Assembly: GCF_016097555.1 (NCBI RefSeq)
Contig: NC_054702.1
Location: 84,190,175 to 84,254,174 of the forward strand
Reading direction: 5' to 3'
Source of the DNA: Gigantopelta aegis
Taxonomy: Eukaryota; Mollusca; Gastropoda; Neomphalida; Peltospiridae
Length of the DNA stretch: 64,000 nucleotides
Shown here: piece by piece, positions 33,386 to 48,007 of the stretch
Numbering within the stretch: position 1 is the stretch's first letter
Layout of the letters: each line of letters starts with the position of its first letter
The notes under the pieces: generated by a model
What the model was told of the DNA's origin: nothing
Database searches by the model: none
Seen by the model: only the letters and a program-made list of their open reading frames with translations
Made by a program: the position numbers and the translations under genes

Positions 33386-33413
33386 CCCAACGTTGTCCGT
33401 GCGGTTTTTGGGG
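33361..33413 (+). CDS. ZFAND3: ZFAND3 exon 1 (start codon and first finger half)
   Basis: [18 protein letters not shown] followed by the donor GGGTAAGAA. The match to the known RCPCGFWG start of ZFAND3, and the phase that joins exactly to exon 2, support this short exon. Confidence 0.88.
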
Positions 33414-34171
33414 GTAAGAATTATTGCATTTGTGATCAAATTTAGTCTTTAAAGATGGACAAATGTCGATCGACTGGACGTGCCCTTTTCCCAAGATGGA
33501 GACCAGCTTTGTGTTACAAGATCATAGAACAGGCTACGCGCATAATCATTTATGATGGGAGGCATTTCCCAACGTTTGCAGCACGTAGACTTCTACATTT
33601 GTTGTTCGTAATTGTATTTGAGACCAATTGTATGATTAATAGGCATTATTAATGAACATTTGTACCTTTTTTCGGAGATAAAAGGAATAATCGGTAGACT
33701 CGAAAACGTTACAAGTACCCTCATGTCCTGCCCCGCCCACTGCCAATCACAATGTATGTTGTCTGCTCACTGTTATAACTTGACTAAAAGAAAATGAACT
33801 TTAAAGCATCCATTTAAAATCAGCAAAGTCATTTTAAAATGTCATATAATATTAATAATGTTACTGCCATTCAGGGTATGATTGTTTTCCAAAGCATCCC
33901 AGATTATAAAAGTTAATTGTGTTATGTATTGTCTAACTCTAATAAGATATCAAACTGATCTTGTTGTAATTTTTTTTACTTATAGTCAGACTCTGATCAT
34001 AATAACTTGTAAAAGCTGGCTTACCCATTGTTGAATCCCAACACAGAAATTATAAGATATTTGAAATGAAAGTCGATCCACTACAAACATGTATGATCAT
34101 CAATACACATGTGTATGCATGTATGTATGTATGTATGTATGCATGTATGTATGCATGTATGTATGTATGTG

Positions 34172-34236
<65 letters not shown>

Positions 34237-34740
34237 AATAACAGGTTAGCGTCTTAACATAATGGCGAATGCAGCGAGGCTCTGCCATTTGACCTGAGCA
34301 GGATAAAGCCGATATCTTATGATAGTAACCAGTTATTTCTTTTATCCTGCAAACCTTCGGAATATTCGGAAAATCATTATTTACTCCAGTTTTGTGTTGC
34401 AAATCGAGTATCGTCAACCTAGCAAGGGTTTTGCCGTATGACATCATTATTTGTAAGATGCTAGCTACATTCTGTCACATTAAAAAAGTGTTTCTAAACT
34501 CTTAATTCATAAATAAATATACAAGTTTTGTATTGTTATCGCAAAACTAAAAGCTATTTGTATTTACTGCACTTCAACAAATGATTTAACGAGTATGTTT
34601 ATTGAAAATCTACTCTGAAATACTCGAGTCGAGTTGGGCTTATGTCACGTGACCAATATTTTTGGTCAGTTACCAGAAATATAGAGATTTATCTAGTCAT
34701 CATATCTTGCCAATGCATACAGTGATTGCTGGATAAATAA

Positions 34741-34773
<33 letters not shown>

Positions 34774-37700
34774 TATATTAATATTTCTACCAAGAAAATA
34801 TACTTAATATGTAATTTTAGTCATTAAAAAAGGCTCTGTTAAGTACCTGAAAACGCTAACAATGGCAGCATACTTCGGGCAGTCTTTTAGTTTTAACAAA
34901 TTGTATTACTACGTCTACACAGGCAGTGTTTTTACCTAAGTTATTTAAAATTGCTCATTGACATATTAGCAGTACTCTATTTGCGAAATAGAGGAAAACC
35001 TTTAAAAAACAACCCAAAAACCCCCCACTATTTACATTCAGGTGTGGAACCAGTACTGTTAGATTCACCTCCTTTATCATGTGCATTATTCCTAAACTTG
35101 GTTTTTCATTTAGATTTAGGTTTTTTTAATGTGTTATTAGAAGCAGAAGTAAATAAACAACCACCAAAATCTCTATAGCAATCAAGACACTACATTTTAA
35201 ACATTTAACCAGGGTTGTGCATCTACATTAGAACGTAAAAGCAGAGTTAAATTTAACCCTGGTAGATGCTTAACCTGCCCAGGTTGAAAAAAACTCAGAG
35301 GGCCTTAGGCCAAAAAAAAGAAGAAGTTTGTTTTAGGTAACATGGCCAAAAAAAGTAGGGTAGGTAGGTAGGATTTTTTATTTTTTTATTTTTTTTTAGT
35401 TTAGTTCAAAGAAAGGTTACTCTACCTTAAATGTGTTTGCCAGAGAAAAACTCAGTCTCAAGATGAAAGACATGAAGGCAAGCTGTCTGAAAAATGTTAG
35501 TTTACTCTTTGCAGCCAGAGAGAAATAAAAACAATCTCACTGTCAATGTCAGTTTTAAGTTTCACATGCCATTTTCAAAAGATAGGAAAACAAAAAAAGT
35601 TCAAACTATTCCTTTCACCAATAAAAGTCAGTAGATGACTGCACAGAAACTTCACAGCTTTGTCCAGTTTTGTCAGAGGATGACTGCACAAATTTGTCCA
35701 AGTTGGTCAATAGATGTTTGCACAAAAAGTTCACAGATTTATCCAGTCAGTAGATGACTGCACAAAAACTTCACAGATTTGTCCAACTTGTATTGGAAAT
35801 AACAAAACAATACTAATTTTGTGTGCAATTTACAAATCAATCGGCTTAGAAATGAATAACTTGTAGTAAATTTCATAGTAATAAAAAAGGCGTTCCTAGC
35901 CCGAGTACATAAATAATGAGAGCGTGTTTATGTTCAAATGTCCGTCTAGCTCTCTTACAATCAGAGTACTCAGGTTAAGGCGTTCCCTGTGGGACGGACT
36001 TATAGTTTTAATGTTTATTAGCCTATTAAATGGACCCATGCTAAAATCACTCAAATTAATTTATTCCCAATTAACTGAAACACTGAAATAAATGTGAACT
36101 GTTTAATGTTTGTGGTTATTCTTGAATATTCCTTTTATTTAATTATTACCCATGCTCAGCAGTTGATAGGCCTATCTACATCAATGGCATAGGGAGTGGG
36201 GGAGGGGGTACTTTGTAGCAGTATCGATGGTTTATATATTAATTTTATACCCCACTTTTTGGTATCTTCCTACAGGCTACACCCTTGTATATTAACAAAT
36301 TCTGGGTACTAGGCCTAAGCAGTAGCCAACAACGAAAATTGTACCACGTCTTCTTCAAATGACCTTCACCTTTGCATGCGGAAAAAAACGTGATGACTTG
36401 TAGTCTGTGCATGTAGTATCAAGAAATCCTTGATTGTTTTGTTGAGATTGCACGTTGTTGTTTTTGGAAAATAAACCTACATTGTATGAGATGACTGGAG
36501 TTACGATAATACAATATATTTTCCTCTATAGGCCTACAGTATTTAGCAGTTTGTAATAAAAGCCGTTTAATCGCCACACACGTTACCGTACTGTCATGCG
36601 ATCTCGTGTGTCACCAATTACCGTGGTACCTAATAAGAGCACGTGTTATTAACAGTGTTCTACACTCGGTTTTATAACTTACTCTTCTTTGGCTAGTGGA
36701 CAAACAAAATTTACTAGCCAAGCTTAAAATGTTACTCGCCACAGTGCGACACTACTCATTTTGCATCATTTATGAATGTGTTGTAAGTATCTGGATTATT
36801 TTCGCCAAATTACTCAAATCAACGATGAGTTCCGAATTGTACCGACAATTAATACGGAATTCACAGTGATCAATTGGACAACTTCGTAAATAGTGAAATG
36901 TTCCGACTGCACAATGATGTCAACAAATTTCATTTGTTTTCGCTGCTAGGACTCTGAACGCACATGGCAAATAATTTAATACTTAGACGTTTTTGGAGTC
37001 AGTCGCCATCTGGCGACGATAATAAATTCAATCGGTCGCCACGCTAACATTTTGGTCGCATTGGCGACCACTTTGGTCGCAACGTGGAACACTGGTTAAT
37101 GATTCCAATTTCAAACAAATTAGTTATGCTCATATCCATTCAACGTCCAGGCATGTCTAGTCTTGGTCTAGTCTCTAACAACGCCAGTGATTGGGTCCAG
37201 GGCACGGTGTAAGAAGGTGCCAAAAAGTGGGGTGGGGGTGTATAAAAACCATCGCTGCTGCTGCGCCCCCCCCCCCCCCCCCCCATGCACACACACCCCT
37301 CAACCTCCATTTAACACACACACTAACGTGTAAGAGTTATCCTACTTGAGTACTTCTGTCGTCTGCTTTGTCGATCCGCGACCACAACGTTTCTGTGTGC
37401 TTTTCCCCACCCCACCCCACCCCAGCAGAAAAAAAAAAGTTCAGGGTCGGTGGCAAAATTTAGGGTCGGTCGGGTGACCGGAAACAAAGGATTTTTTGGG
37501 GGGGCCTTATGTATTTTGTTTGGATAAGCCAAACTCAATTTTGCTAAATATATTTAAACAAAATGCACCGGAATTGTTAAGTATTTTTGTTTTATCTATC
37601 TGAACTGAGACTTTTTTTTCGCGGCATCTTGATTCAGTTTGCTTGTTTCAAAGATTGTTACACATGGGACAATATTCCAAAATCTTAGGTAACCAGAAGT

Positions 37701-40700
37701 CAGTTCACGTGAGTTTTATGTGAATAAAGTTCTTGTAACTGATGAGTTAGGCCTACCTTGAACTATGCATAAACTGATTTTCACTTTCCTTATTGATATA
37801 TGGTACTTTTGATGTTAGAATGTAATTGTTCACCACATAACTGATTGGCGGTTAGGGTCATTCCGTGTCAAATCACCCAGGAAATTTAAACCCTACCCTC
37901 CCCAATTTCAATGACATTTGGTATATAGAGTTATTGTGGCAGAAAAACCTGAAATTCCAAGTTTCAGCTCAATCGGACCAACGGTTTCTGAGTTATGGCC
38001 TTTTCCTTTTTTTTAAATTTTGTCAAAAAAGGGTGTGGCTGCCCTTTTTTAAATTGCCTTAACTCAGCAACCAATTGTCCAATTTTGACAAATGAGGTAT
38101 CATTGGAAAGGGGGAATTACAAGGAATCCAAATCTGGCATTATTCCTGATATTTGGGTTACTTTTGGGCTGATGACCGTTTGACCTATATTTTGACCTTG
38201 AAATTGAACCTTGTGGGACTCGTGACGTTGAGATCACCTTTGATTAAAATTATAGCCCAACATGTTATCTACAACATATAAAAAAATTGCAGGTGGAAAA
38301 TGTTTCATTAGTCAGCAATTTCAAATTGAAATATGTTTATCTGCTGCTGTTCTATGCTCTGTGTATAGACTGCACATGTATTTAAGCACTATTAAATGTA
38401 CATGCATCAACACTGTAAATGTCATGAATGTTCTAACAATATAGTCCAGCATCCAACAGATTTAAGATTAATTTTTTGAAATATTGCCTAATTATCAAAA
38501 ATATCTTGTGCCAACAACTCATATTGTTTAGAACAGGCTAAACTATATTACCATGGGGACTACATTGAAAGTAAGTTATGGTCCCTTGAATGGACTTTGG
38601 ACCCCATGTGGAGGAAACTGCAGCCCCCCAACCCCAATTCAGAGCATGCTGCATGAGTATCTAAAATCGAAGAAATTTATGTTTATCCATTAGATCTTGG
38701 ATTTCCCTCCATTTCCAAGATCTATTAAGATGTAAGTATCAGAAAATCTCCAGTAGGTAACTGACAAACAAAAGAACTAATTGATCCTTATTACTTATAT
38801 ATGTAATTAGTATTGATAATTATTTTTAAGATTAATTACTATCTGTGGTCTGTAGGCCTACTGGCACACTTGTGTGTGTACATTTACATCCTTATTGATG
38901 AAGTGAAGAATGTTTATACTTTAAAATTTTGAGTCTACATCATGTCATTGAGCAAGTCATTATGGTAAGAATTGTCACAATTCAGCAATAAATGGCAGAA
39001 AATAGTCATATATATGGAACTTTTTTAAAATGCCAAACAAATGCTATTTCATTGTACATAGTTAAATAGATGGCAGGGGCGGTATGTAGCCCTGTGGTAA
39101 AGCACTCGCTTGGTGTGCTGACAGTCTGGGAATGATCCCTGTCAGTGGGCTATGTTTTGCTCCATCCAGTGCACTACAACTGGTATATCAAAGGCCATGG
39201 TATGTGCTGTCCTGTCTCTGGGATGGTGCATATAAAAGATCAATTGCTACTAATTGAAAAACGTAACGGGTTTCCTCTCTAAGACTATATGTCAAAATTA
39301 CAAAATGTTTGACTTCCAATAGCCAATGATTAATAAATCAATGAGCACTAGTGGTGTCGTTAAACAAAACCCTGCAGTACCATCGTTTTGTCCCATTATC
39401 AGTCTACAATGCAGGTTTTCAAACTGAGTTTACAATCCAATCCACCCGAATTGGTACAAATTCAAGATACTAGCAATTTCGATGATAGTAATGACGATTC
39501 ACAAATTCTACTAGAAATAAAGGCACAGAACTTTGTCTGCAGCCTCTATGATGGTCTTCCTTGGATTGGTTTGGTGGATGAGGTTTCAGAGGAATTTGGA
39601 GACTATAACGTCAAGTTCATGCACCCTCATGGACCTTCATGGACCTTCAAGGCAGTTCCACTGGCTGTCAAAAGCAGACAGGTGTTGGATTCCAGAAAGG
39701 GATATACTTTGTGTTATAAACACCCCATCCTTGACATCATCTTCATCCAGGAATTACAGTATGCCAAAATGATCTCGTCAGAATTTCTAAAGTCTGTTCA
39801 ACATGGATAGTTAAAGACTAGAAAGCTTGTGACTTCAATCAAGTAGTCAGACTCCTCAAATAAACAGAAATACAATAATATATAAAATTAACAAAAGATG
39901 AAGGAAACTACCAGTAGTGATTTATAGATTCTATTTTCCTTAATCAATTGGTTGCCACACTATATTGTATCATTAACATTCATGACATTTAGTGTTGACG
40001 CATATACATTTAATAGTGAAATGCATGCAGTCTATACAGAGAGCATAGAACAACAGCAGGTAAACATATTTCAATTTGAAATTGCTGACTAATGAAACAT
40101 TTTCCACCTCCAATTTTTTTATATGTTGTAGATAACATGTTGGGCTATAATTTTAATCAAAGGTGATCTCAAGGTCATGTGTCACAAGGTCAATTTCAAG
40201 GTCAAAATATAGGTCAAACGGTCATCAGCCCAAAAGTAACCCAAATATCAGGAATACTGCCAGATTTGGATTCCTTGTAATTCCCCCTTTCCAGTGATAC
40301 CTCATTTGTCAAAATTGGACCATTGGTTGCTGAGTTATGGCAATTTAAAAAAGGGCAGCCACACCCTTTTTTGACAAAATTAAAGGCCATAACTCAGAAA
40401 CCGTTGGTCCGATTGAGCTGAAACTTGGAATTTCAGGGTTTTTTGCCACAATAACTCTATATACCAAATTGGAGAGGGTAGGGTTTAACCCATTGGGTGA
40501 TTTGACATGGAATGACCCGTTATTGTGATTTTAAAGTTGTATAACCAACACACGAACAGAACAACGGTTCTCGTGAAATATTGTGCCCTGGTTACACAAT
40601 CATAAAACATTAATAGTACTTGCTAATCAATTGTTAATTGCTTAACAAATGCCACTAATCCAAATTTAAAAAACTGAATAATCCCTGGTTAATCACTGCC

Positions 40701-43700
40701 AAGATAAAAAAAAAATTGTTTCCATAAAAATCAGTTGTTAAAAATAGTGTGTGTTTGTGTGTGTTAATATAGAGCTCTGTATTTTAAAATTAATATCCTG
40801 ATAATCCATGTAGCTGTTATAGTTATCTCTGATTATTTTTATATACGTTTTATCTATCTGAGCTGCAACTCCTAGAGCATATTTTATCAAATCTTTACAG
40901 ATCAAAGAAGTATTATTTTCAGTTCATGTTGACAACTTTCTGAGTGATGGTAAATCCCTGTCTTTAGAAAACTATGTATCATAAGTAGTTTTTACTATCC
41001 CACCCACTTCAACATTAAAAAAAAGGGATTCAAAAAACTTTTAATGAAGAATTGAAATAACATTCTCAGTATTAAATATTCACTAAAAACCCATTAGATA
41101 ATATCTATGTGTACTTCACTTAACATAGGGAATAGTCAATCACAACTGGCCTAAAACAACTCGCATAACAAGAGATTTTACATCTTGCCCTGAAGACATC
41201 GATGTATGCATTAATTCAATTGCTATAGCCATAATAGCTTTTCTTGGTTTGTGTATTGCATGTACCGGTCTCTCACTCTGTGGTGTGTATGTGTTTGTGC
41301 AAACCTCAGCATGAAAAAACTGAGGGGATAGATTAATTGCTCTCCTTACTTAGATTATGGGCAGCCATTTAAAATATTACTATATTGATACCATATAAAT
41401 TCACATGCTAAGGGGAGCTAAAATGACTCCTTGAACTAATCTCGGGGGAGTGAGAGTGACACTGATAGCTCCCCTCAAACAGAGAGATCTTTTTGTGTGC
41501 ACAAGTTGTATGGATCATTATGTGTGGTGGGTGCAGCATGTGATGCATGAGAGGTGATGTTTAATACAAAACCAAGTTGAAATTTTATTTATGAGTCTAT
41601 CTCCAGTTTACAAAGTAAATTCTGTCCACTGATGTGCAACAATGTTACTGAAAAAGTTTAGTATTTTTCGCTGAAATTTAATTTCAGTTTGGTTTTTTTT
41701 TTTTAGGGTAAATAGACTTTAAGTTGAAAAAATAAAAAAAATTTGGGAGATTACTTAATGTTTTTCTTTTGATGTAATATTAGAGCAAATTCTAAACACT
41801 TGTCTCATTCAAGTTTTCATTTGCCTAGCTGAAAATTACAACCTCTAGCTGTCATGCAGTTTATCAAAAATAATTAAATGAAGTGTCATATAGCAGATAT
41901 GAAATAATGTTGAAATTTTATTTATCAGCAGTTTTTCTTACCTCATTTTTTTTTATAGTAAAATTGTTTGTCTTATTTAGAACCTTGTTTTGTTTTTCAA
42001 TGAAATTAATTCATTTAAGAATTGATTGCAATTATATTTTGGTTCATGCAAGTATGAACCGAAAAAACAATGTGCACACTGTATGACCCCACGTAGCGGG
42101 TCATACAAAAGTGTGCACATAGTTTTTTTGGTTCATACTTGCATGAACCAAAAAATAATTGCGGTCAAATCTTATAATTAAATTTATATGCATACTTTAA
42201 CACTACATAACTGAATTTATTTTGTTTAGCTTTAAATACGCCTGTAGTATTGTTTGTGTAAACTTCATTGATACTTATGTCGCGTAAGAATGCAAACGTT
42301 CATTCACTATTAATTGAATCAGGTGATTTTTTTGTAAATGACGTAATTTTGATAAGCAATGCCATATCCTCTAGCTGGTGTGCATTTTTACAGATCATTT
42401 AGTTAAATTGGAAGAAATTGTCCTATTCGTGTTTACTTTATAGTTTATGAAAGTGAATGAAGGGAACGTGGAACCGTTTAATGTTCGCCAACAGCTGTAG
42501 AACATTGCTTACAAGTAAGTTACAGGCGTGAAGTTTCCTACATGATTTCTTTGGCCACTGATGGAGTCTCATTTCATGATTAGCAAAGTTTTTTTTTTTA
42601 GTTTTTTTTAAATCAATGCATATAGATCTACTTCTACTCTGCTATAGCATTTTCCATTAATTTATCATATATTTTTTTTTTTTTTTGCTTTTGTAGCTTT
42701 CACGTATGTTTTCTTCAAAATATCTAAATATGGTTGGCTGAATAATCCGGCGTGTTGCACAAAAGTAGTGCGAGTCAGTGGGTGTGTGAGTTGGGGGGGT
42801 GGGGTAGTAGGTGTGGCTTAAATTTTTTCAGTTCATCGAGATATGAATGAAAAAAAGTAAGCACCTCTGGACCAATCAGATTGCCGTAAAGTGTATAGAC
42901 GCAAAGAAAATTTAATTATTTCAATTTATTTTTGTGTTTATATCCAATTAAGTAACAAGCACACTGTCCTTTACACACACTATCTGTCCAGGACAGTGGG
43001 TTAGTGGTTACTTAGTTGTTAGTGGTTAGTGCGAGAGAAGTGGGTGTGGTGGTCTTAAAACTCACCCTGGGTGTGAGCCAAGCTTTATGTCCAATGGCTT
43101 AACCACAGCACCACCAAGCCCAGTAAGAACACACCCCTTTGCAGTGGCTGTACTTAACACATTTCTGCACCATGGTACATGTTTGGGGTGTTTTTGTTAT
43201 TGGCAGAACTAAAATTATATTTCAGCTGGCATTTAATATTGGTCTAAATACATATGGATATTAGTTTACTTCATATAAATTTACTTCCATGAATTGTTCC
43301 TTTTCTAATTTCAAACCTTGGAATATTAGATCTCTATTCCTTGAACCATACCCTTTGATTACAGATCTTCTGTCTTGGTCTAATCTTCATCTTATGTATT
43401 ACTTAACAATACAGGTATTTCCCTAGAGGCTGAATATTTACTGCTTGCTTCATCAATACATATTCAGCCAATTAAAGACTTTGTTGTATCACAGCTTATA
43501 CTTAAGCTTTTTGTTTTTCGGCCGTTAGCCTTGCGATCCAATAGACTTGTTACCAGGATAAAGATGCCTGAACCATTATCGGATATGGGCATGTAGAAAT
43601 GGTTTGTCATTTGTCAGCCTCCAACTTGTCATGTAGATAAGTGGGCAAACCGGGGTTGAATTTTTATAGTGTAAAATCAGTTTGTATATATAGTAAATAA

Positions 43701-46700
43701 AATAACAGGGAAATTGAGCTGCTTAAATTTTGTATCCAGATTTAACCAGAGTGGGGTATAGCATAGTGGCTAGAGCACTTGCTGAAGACTTGAGGGTATA
43801 GAGGGCGAGTATGTGCTTGACATACGTACAACTGGTCACAAGATAATCATGAAACATAAATCCATTGGTCTTATACCAAGCAGTACTCCCAAGCTAGTGC
43901 ATCAAAGGTGTTAATTAATATATATGGGTATGCTCAATGGGAAATTCCATCAATCATAATAATCGGAATCCGAAACAAACTCTGTAGAATTTAGTTCCAA
44001 ATGGATTCCAATGATGTTCGACCTAGAGGTGATTTGAGCTAAATCAAAATTAGCGGTTGTTAAATTTCCTTAGTGTTGACTTGTGTACTGAATGCCATGT
44101 TTGTAGAGGTTTGTATTTCATAACTTTTAAAGTACAACAGCACTTAGTCAACATAATACAAGGTGCGATCAAAAAGTTCTGAAACTGTTCCTGTTGTGAA
44201 CGAACAGCGCGACATGGCCATGCATGTGCAGCAGGAGCGAGCAGTGACTTTCGTTATTCAGTATGCCACGTGACATTGAGCGTTCATCATTGGGATCTGT
44301 GTTGCACACATTTTTGTGACCACGTGTACGTGCTTATTTGCGATTTCACTATGAACCTGAAACTTTAACAGAGAGCAAACATCAAATTCTGTGTCAAACT
44401 CGGGGAAATTAGCAACAGAGACCCATGAAATGCTTAAGCAAGCCTATGGCAATGAAGCAATGAGCTGGGAGAGGTGTTTTGAGGGGCATTCTCGCTTTAA
44501 GAGGGGCAGAACGTCACTGAAGAATGCCGTGAGGTCAGGGCAACCCTCCAAGATCACAACCCCTGAAAATGTCGAAGAAAGTAAACAAATTGTGCGTCAG
44601 GATCGTCGGATCACCATCAAGGAAGTTGCTGAGTCGTCTGAGGGAGGACATTCAGCGCAAATGACCTCAACTGTGGCGCGATGGCAATTGGGTGCTCCAT
44701 CATGACAATGCACCCTCTCACAAAGCGCTGAAAACATGCAAGTTTTTTTCCTGGACCAACATAATCATCGCATCTCACACACACACACACCCTTACTTGC
44801 CAGATTTGGCTCCCTGCAACTTTTTTCTCTTTCCCAAGATGAAGTTCAATCTTAAGGGTTGCCGTTTTGACACTGTGGAGGCGATCCAGCGCAAATCGTA
44901 GATGGTTCTTGACTCACTTAAACAACATGATTTCCAGGGGGCATTCCAAGCATGGTAGACGTGCAGAGAGCGGTGTATCGCTGCACAAGGTGGCTACTTC
45001 GAAGGAGACCGCGCCAAAATTAGATAGGTTTTTGCTGTTTTAGAGGCTTAGTATCGGAACTTTTAGATCGCACCTCGTAGTTATTAATTATCCATTGTCA
45101 GTGTTATAAAATACACTCATGCTCATTATGGTGTATTAATTTTAACCAACCAATCTTAAGACTTTATTTCCAATTTTGTTTTAATGGTGGAATTTTAAGT
45201 GAATTCTGATGGTCCATTTGAGCACATACTATATGTAGTTAATAAGTATCCTGTACAGTTTGTGGGAAAATCCATGTAAAAATATTTTAATCAGTAAGCA
45301 GTCTTCATCAGGAAAGGCGAGTGACCGGTCACATTTCCATCCACGTACACTTGGGTAGCTTTAGGAGAGCAGCAAATTGATCAAATTGCAATAAGAATGT
45401 GTTTTTTTATAAATTTTATTTGAAGCTGTAGCTTTCCATGATTTTGCTCATGGTGAAGATAGGTAAATGTACATAAAGCTTAAAGATGTGGTAGTAGTTG
45501 CTTTTTATTTTTTTATTTAATGTTTTTTTCAATCGGATACGGTCTCTAGTCAAGTTAATCTGGAGACATGAAGTTAAACAGTGTAGGCTTTTTGAAAACA
45601 AAGGCCAACTTGGGGGAAAAGTGTGTGTGTTTTGTATATACATGTACAGTGATAGAAATAAGCAAAACTGTTCACTATTCCACTGGACAAGTACACCTAG
45701 AAATCTATCAGTCTGCCAATATTTTCACTTGTCCAAACAAATGGTTTGTTTCATACAAGTGCAAGGACAGTGTTTTTTACAGCTCAAAATTAAACTGCAT
45801 TGAACATTTTTACTTGAGGTAAACATTTGTTTGTCCAGGCACATTTTCACTTGTCAGGACAACCGGACAAGTGCTTATTTCAAACACTGGTGTAGCATAT
45901 TGAAATATTGTTTCAGCTGCTACTAGTAACAGTTTTTGCTATTGGCTTAATTTACTTTATCTTTTCTAGGTCTCCCAAAACTTCTGGCTTATGTTCCAAG
46001 TGTTACAAAGGTGGGTAGTGGTAGACCATTTATGCTGGTTGGTTGGCCTGTAGTTGTTTTTGTTTTTTTAAATCTTGCATTGTGCATTTTAATTTTGTTC
46101 AATTATGTAGATGTGCATGTATAACCTGTATTGATTTCACTGTTTTATTAAATCTACAAACAAAAGTCTGTACATTTCCTGAAATTGGAAAATGTTCACC
46201 AAAATATATAATAATCTATTGTAGATACAGATGGCAGATGGGATGTGGAAGAATAATTAAGTTATTGGTCAAACGTGTTAGCATGTTTCAGCTATTACAA
46301 TAAAAGGCATGTTTATGCATGCCACACTTAGTCTTAAATACACCGTTAACTTCCTCATTTGTTGGATTGATAAATTAAGATTCTAACTTTTCTATATTAG
46401 AATACGATAGATTGAGGTTTATGGAATATACGTGTGTGTGTATATATACACACCATTTACATTGTATTTCAGCCCTGAGACTAGATTTTGTTTGATGTTT
46501 TTATATCCTCTTTACCATGTGGTATCAATTTACAATGGAAAAATTACAATCTTTGATTTTTCCATTCATTTCAGTCTTATACATATATATGACCATGTGA
46601 TGTTCCAATGACCGATTATAATCAAAAGTTGATTGGTTTGGTTCTACCTATGTGCAGTGTTTCTGCCAGAAAGAAATTTTTGGGTATGGCGTTATAGAAT

Positions 46701-47964
46701 TGAATGCAACCACAGTCAACAGGGTGTATGGGGGGCCTCCCCCAGAAAGAAAATGGGTTACGTTTAGGGTTAGAGTCAGAAAATCATACAGTAATGAAAG
46801 GAGTAGTTGATTTTGTCAAAAAGGTTAACTTAAAAATAAAAAATTGGGGTATGGCGCCATACCCATTTTACCCTCTGGCAGAAACCCTGATGCAATGATC
46901 GATTGTATTGAGTGTAATTGTTCCTCCAGTTTTTATGATGGAATTGATGTAAATATGTTGCTGTTGGTATATGTTTTCATGTCTCCATGGAAAAAAAGAA
47001 GATATTACATGTAAAATAGTATGATCTAGATCTAGATTAACATGACAATAGGTGCATGGTCCTTATAATTCAAATCCTTCTTTTGTTTATACAATTCTAT
47101 CTGATTGTGTAATTGAAAGTTGATCAATATGTGCAAACCATTTATAACCAATGATGAAATACTAAGTGATTCCCAACACTAGTATAACCACTTATTCATC
47201 AAGTTGCTCGAACACATAACAGGGACTCCCATTGTACCATGGTGACCTTTTTAGATGGGTTGCTTATGGGGTTTTGGTCAAAAGTATGGCAGATAATGTG
47301 AAGTGAAGCCTAATGATCATAAAATTTTAAAATGCTAGGTATATTATATAGAATCAAATATATCAATTTATATATAATAGAAATAATTATTAGAACTAAG
47401 GCACATCGAATAAAACCTGTAATAAACTAACCTAGTGAAAAAATTAATTATGCGCTCAAAGGACTTGATTATTCCATAACATGAAGTATAGTCAAGGCAT
47501 GTGGTCTCCCGACAACAATTCAGGTTTTCGTACCATCAGAGGTTCTTTGTTATTTTCTTTTTCTATTGCTGTAGCTCATCACGTCTAGGCTGACACAAAG
47601 TCCCATTTGTTACTTGTCCACTGTCACTCAATAGGACTGATGAGTTTGAACATGAAGTAACCTAATCTGTCCTCTGTTCTGTTCTTACAGAGGATATTGA
47701 CATCAGCAAAGGAAAAGAACCCAGGGAGACAGGTAATGTTGTGTTATAAAAACAGTGTGTTGAAAACTAAAATAATGGTGATCTGTAAAGGGTGGTGACT
47801 TGTATAAAGCAGCTACATGTACCTTTTCATATTGAACATTGTAGATTTTACCTAATTAATTTTTAAAAAACGTTTAACATACAGATTATGTCTTAACTAC
47901 ATGTATCTATGTTAGTTAGCAACCAGTGTCTGTCTATCTCTATCTCTCCCCCCCCCCTCTCTCT

Positions 47965-48007
<43 letters not shown>

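Larger units (their letters stand above)
37855..40518. mobile_element. DNA transposon with inverted repeats near 0.6 kb, superfamily not assigned
   Basis: Both ends begin GGGTCATTCCRTGTCAAATC (reading inward). The inverted similarity runs from 37855 to about 38450 on the left and from about 39955 to 40518 on the right, roughly 570-600 bp. The flanks are a perfect GTTA on both sides (37851-37854, 40519-40522). Between the repeats lies about 1.5 kb holding a SINE (39075-39369) and a coding remnant (39388-39810). A 4-bp duplication with very long inverted ends occurs in several superfamilies (for example Sola or Chapaev types), so I leave the family open. Confidence 0.85.
33414..45969 (+). other. 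ZFAND3 intron 1 (transposon-rich)
   Basis: About 12.5 kb. It holds a TATG/TA microsatellite, hAT-like elements, the 2.66 kb inverted-repeat element, a foldback MITE, SINEs and a mariner remnant, annotated separately. No host exon was recognised in it. 43930-44150 and 45080-45640 show nothing identifiable. Confidence 0.8.

Noticed and set aside
34951-35178. 75-codon plus frame
   Set aside because: No domain and no homologous feel; chance frame in intron 1 of ZFAND3.
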